Both the position numbers and the translations under genes were made by a program. From Pigoraptor chileana (lineage: Eukaryota > Opisthokonta > Filasterea): DNA of 20,076 bases. The notes beneath the pieces were generated by a model. The model did not search any database. It worked only from the letters and a program-made list of their open reading frames with translations, and was not told the origin of the DNA. The stretch is from assembly GCA_943704495.1 (NCBI GenBank), contig CALSCR010002342.1, positions 1 through 20,076 on the forward strand. The letters run 5' to 3'. This document shows, one piece after another, positions 19,301 through 20,076 of this stretch (positions are counted from its first letter, which is position 1; each line of letters starts with the position of its first letter).

Positions 19301-20047
19301 AGTGGCCGATGAAGCAATTTCACGCTCTATCTCGTGCGTCACCTGAGGGGCAGATGACGAAATCGGCGGTGACGGCGACGCCAAGGAAGCAGCTGTGGAT
19401 GGAGCTGCCGCATGCGCCACGTGATCGTGGTGTGCGGGCTGTCTTCCCGAGACGACTGACGTGCGCGGTCGGGGTGCACTCTGCTCAATCTTGTCGATGT
19501 CTTCCAGTGCCTTGAGTATCTCCTTTTCCGCGTCAGAATAAACTTGCTCCCTCTCTTCTCTCTGTCGCCGGATCGAATCGATCGACTCCGACGACACGGG
19601 ACGCGATGGCTTTGAAGATGTCGATTCCGACGCTGAGGATGCTGCCGTTGCTGCTGGTTGCACGACCGATGTGCGAGCGCGCATGGCAGAAGGGGCGTGT
19701 GCGTTGCTGTTGTTGTTACTGCTGTTACTGCTGTTACTGTTGTTGTTGTCAGTCGTCAGTGCCTGCTCATGCTCGGCGGTCGCCTCGTCGATCTGGCTCT
19801 CCGCAATGGCGAACAATTGGGCGAGTTCTCGCTTGCGCTGCTCAACATCCTCTGGGCGCACCGCTGAGAGCGATGTTTTCCGTGACGACGGGCTGCTTGA
19901 ATCACTGCAGTCCGAATCTGTCAGGTGGTGTTGTTGCGGTGTTGTTGTGGTGTTGTTGTTTGTGTTTGTTGCGTATTTGTTGTGTGTTGTTGCGCATTGC
20001 AGAATACAAACGACAGCAGGGTTACGGGTGAGTGCGAGTGCATTCAT
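16385..20047 (-). CDS. kinase-like plus HECT-like fusion protein, both apparently inactive
   Basis: Exons on the minus strand: about 20047-18870, 18429-16800 and 16486-16385, joined in phases 2 and 0 (969 residues if the ATG at 20047 is used; the 5' end is uncertain and may lie outside the window). Residues 1-340 are Ser/Asn/Ala-rich with two charged helical stretches (EQRKRELAQLFAIAE; RRQREEREQVYSDAEKEI). Residues about 360-570 follow the kinase fold: HPHGNV, then VVHGRISLDSAF where HRDxKPxN should be, PSYG for DFG, and DDAWDFGCAIYE. Residues about 620-969 follow the HECT fold: LRYVMPTRTPEDTPAVLAEG, ALGRMLVRCLVDGCRMPLPV, FLVGRPPSPRDLEAFSPE, VGYAAESHVAAHFAAF, LLYLVTCQC and the last exon ILFYVGEVVIPDFDD. 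Aligning the final PDF to the family's LP-[DE]-Y puts Tyr940 at the ubiquitin-accepting Cys. A pseudokinase-pseudoHECT scaffold is my reading; the domain calls are firm, the loss of activity less so. Confidence 0.8.
16487..16799 (-). other. last intron of the kinase-HECT gene, UG then CA repeats
   Basis: The donor CCAAGCCAG|gtgtgtgt opens straight into a UG run of more than 60 bases with few breaks (16799-16735). From about 16676 to 16605 the gene strand is CA-rich (cacacacacacgcatacg, and several cacacc words). The acceptor is ttatgcgcag at 16487. Donor and acceptor agree in phase 0. Because GT repeats, the exact donor could move by two bases, but that would break the phase. Confidence 0.7.
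18430..18869 (-). other. intron 1 of the kinase-HECT gene
   Basis: The donor AGAAG|gtgcgtcg and acceptor cctgacgcag|CCACCC are both phase 2 and give DAVKRIRS-HPHGNVEAPL, consistent with the kinase alpha-C to beta-4 junction. The intron has UG runs in its middle (about 18725-18685) and again just before the acceptor. No extra exon with kinase N-lobe content was seen inside. Confidence 0.65.
19703..19750. repeat. coding trinucleotide repeat (Asn/Ser)
   Basis: On the gene strand, repeated AAC and AGT/AGC codons encode a run of Asn and Ser in the N-terminal region of the kinase-HECT protein. It is a typical low-complexity expansion in a disordered segment. Confidence 0.85.
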
Positions 20048-20076
20048 GTCACATGCGCACAGAATGCGTGCGGCGG

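Overview
The window comes from the nuclear genome of a eukaryote, most likely a unicellular one. Genes are split by GT-AG introns of roughly 125-475 bases, have short intergenic gaps, and are oriented on both strands. Several products are eukaryote-specific: TMEM161, SNAPC1, a mitochondrial TACO1-type protein and a HECT-domain protein. A TMEM161 plus SNAP43 gene set would fit a relative of animals, but I cannot place the organism from this sequence alone. I saw no viral, transposon, CRISPR or bacterial-type content.

Layout, left to right: (1) the 5' end of a gene on the minus strand for a secreted protein, cut by the left edge (1-234); (2) a second, unrecognised secreted Cys-rich protein gene on the minus strand (about 549-2571); (3) an 11-exon TMEM161 gene on the plus strand (3042-6961); (4) a WWOX-like short-chain dehydrogenase, two exons, minus strand (7404-8624); (5) a YebC/TACO1 gene, three exons, plus strand (8938-10313); (6) a SNAPC1/SNAP43 gene with a very long basic tail, four exons, plus strand (11074-13986); (7) an atypical NAD(P)-binding epimerase-like gene, four exons, plus strand, behind a TATA/CCAAT/CACGTG promoter (14503-15854); (8) a gene on the minus strand (16385 to at least 20047) joining a disordered N-terminus, a protein-kinase-like domain and a HECT domain. 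The genes look like ordinary single-copy housekeeping genes and do not form one pathway. Genes 2/3 and 4/5 share divergent promoters; genes 3/4 and 7/8 converge.

The most unusual points are these. Gene 8 fuses a kinase fold to a HECT fold, and by eye both have lost their catalytic residues, including the HECT cysteine. Many introns carry GU repeats at the 5' end, and a subset also carry AC repeats nearer the 3' end, so the two ends could pair; a U9/A9 version of this lies in TMEM161 intron 10. The E-box palindrome CACGTG, usually as CACGTGA, occurs about 28 times against about 5 expected. One TMEM161 intron appears to use a GC donor. Exon boundaries were worked out by hand from splice signals, phase and family alignment from memory, with no transcript data.
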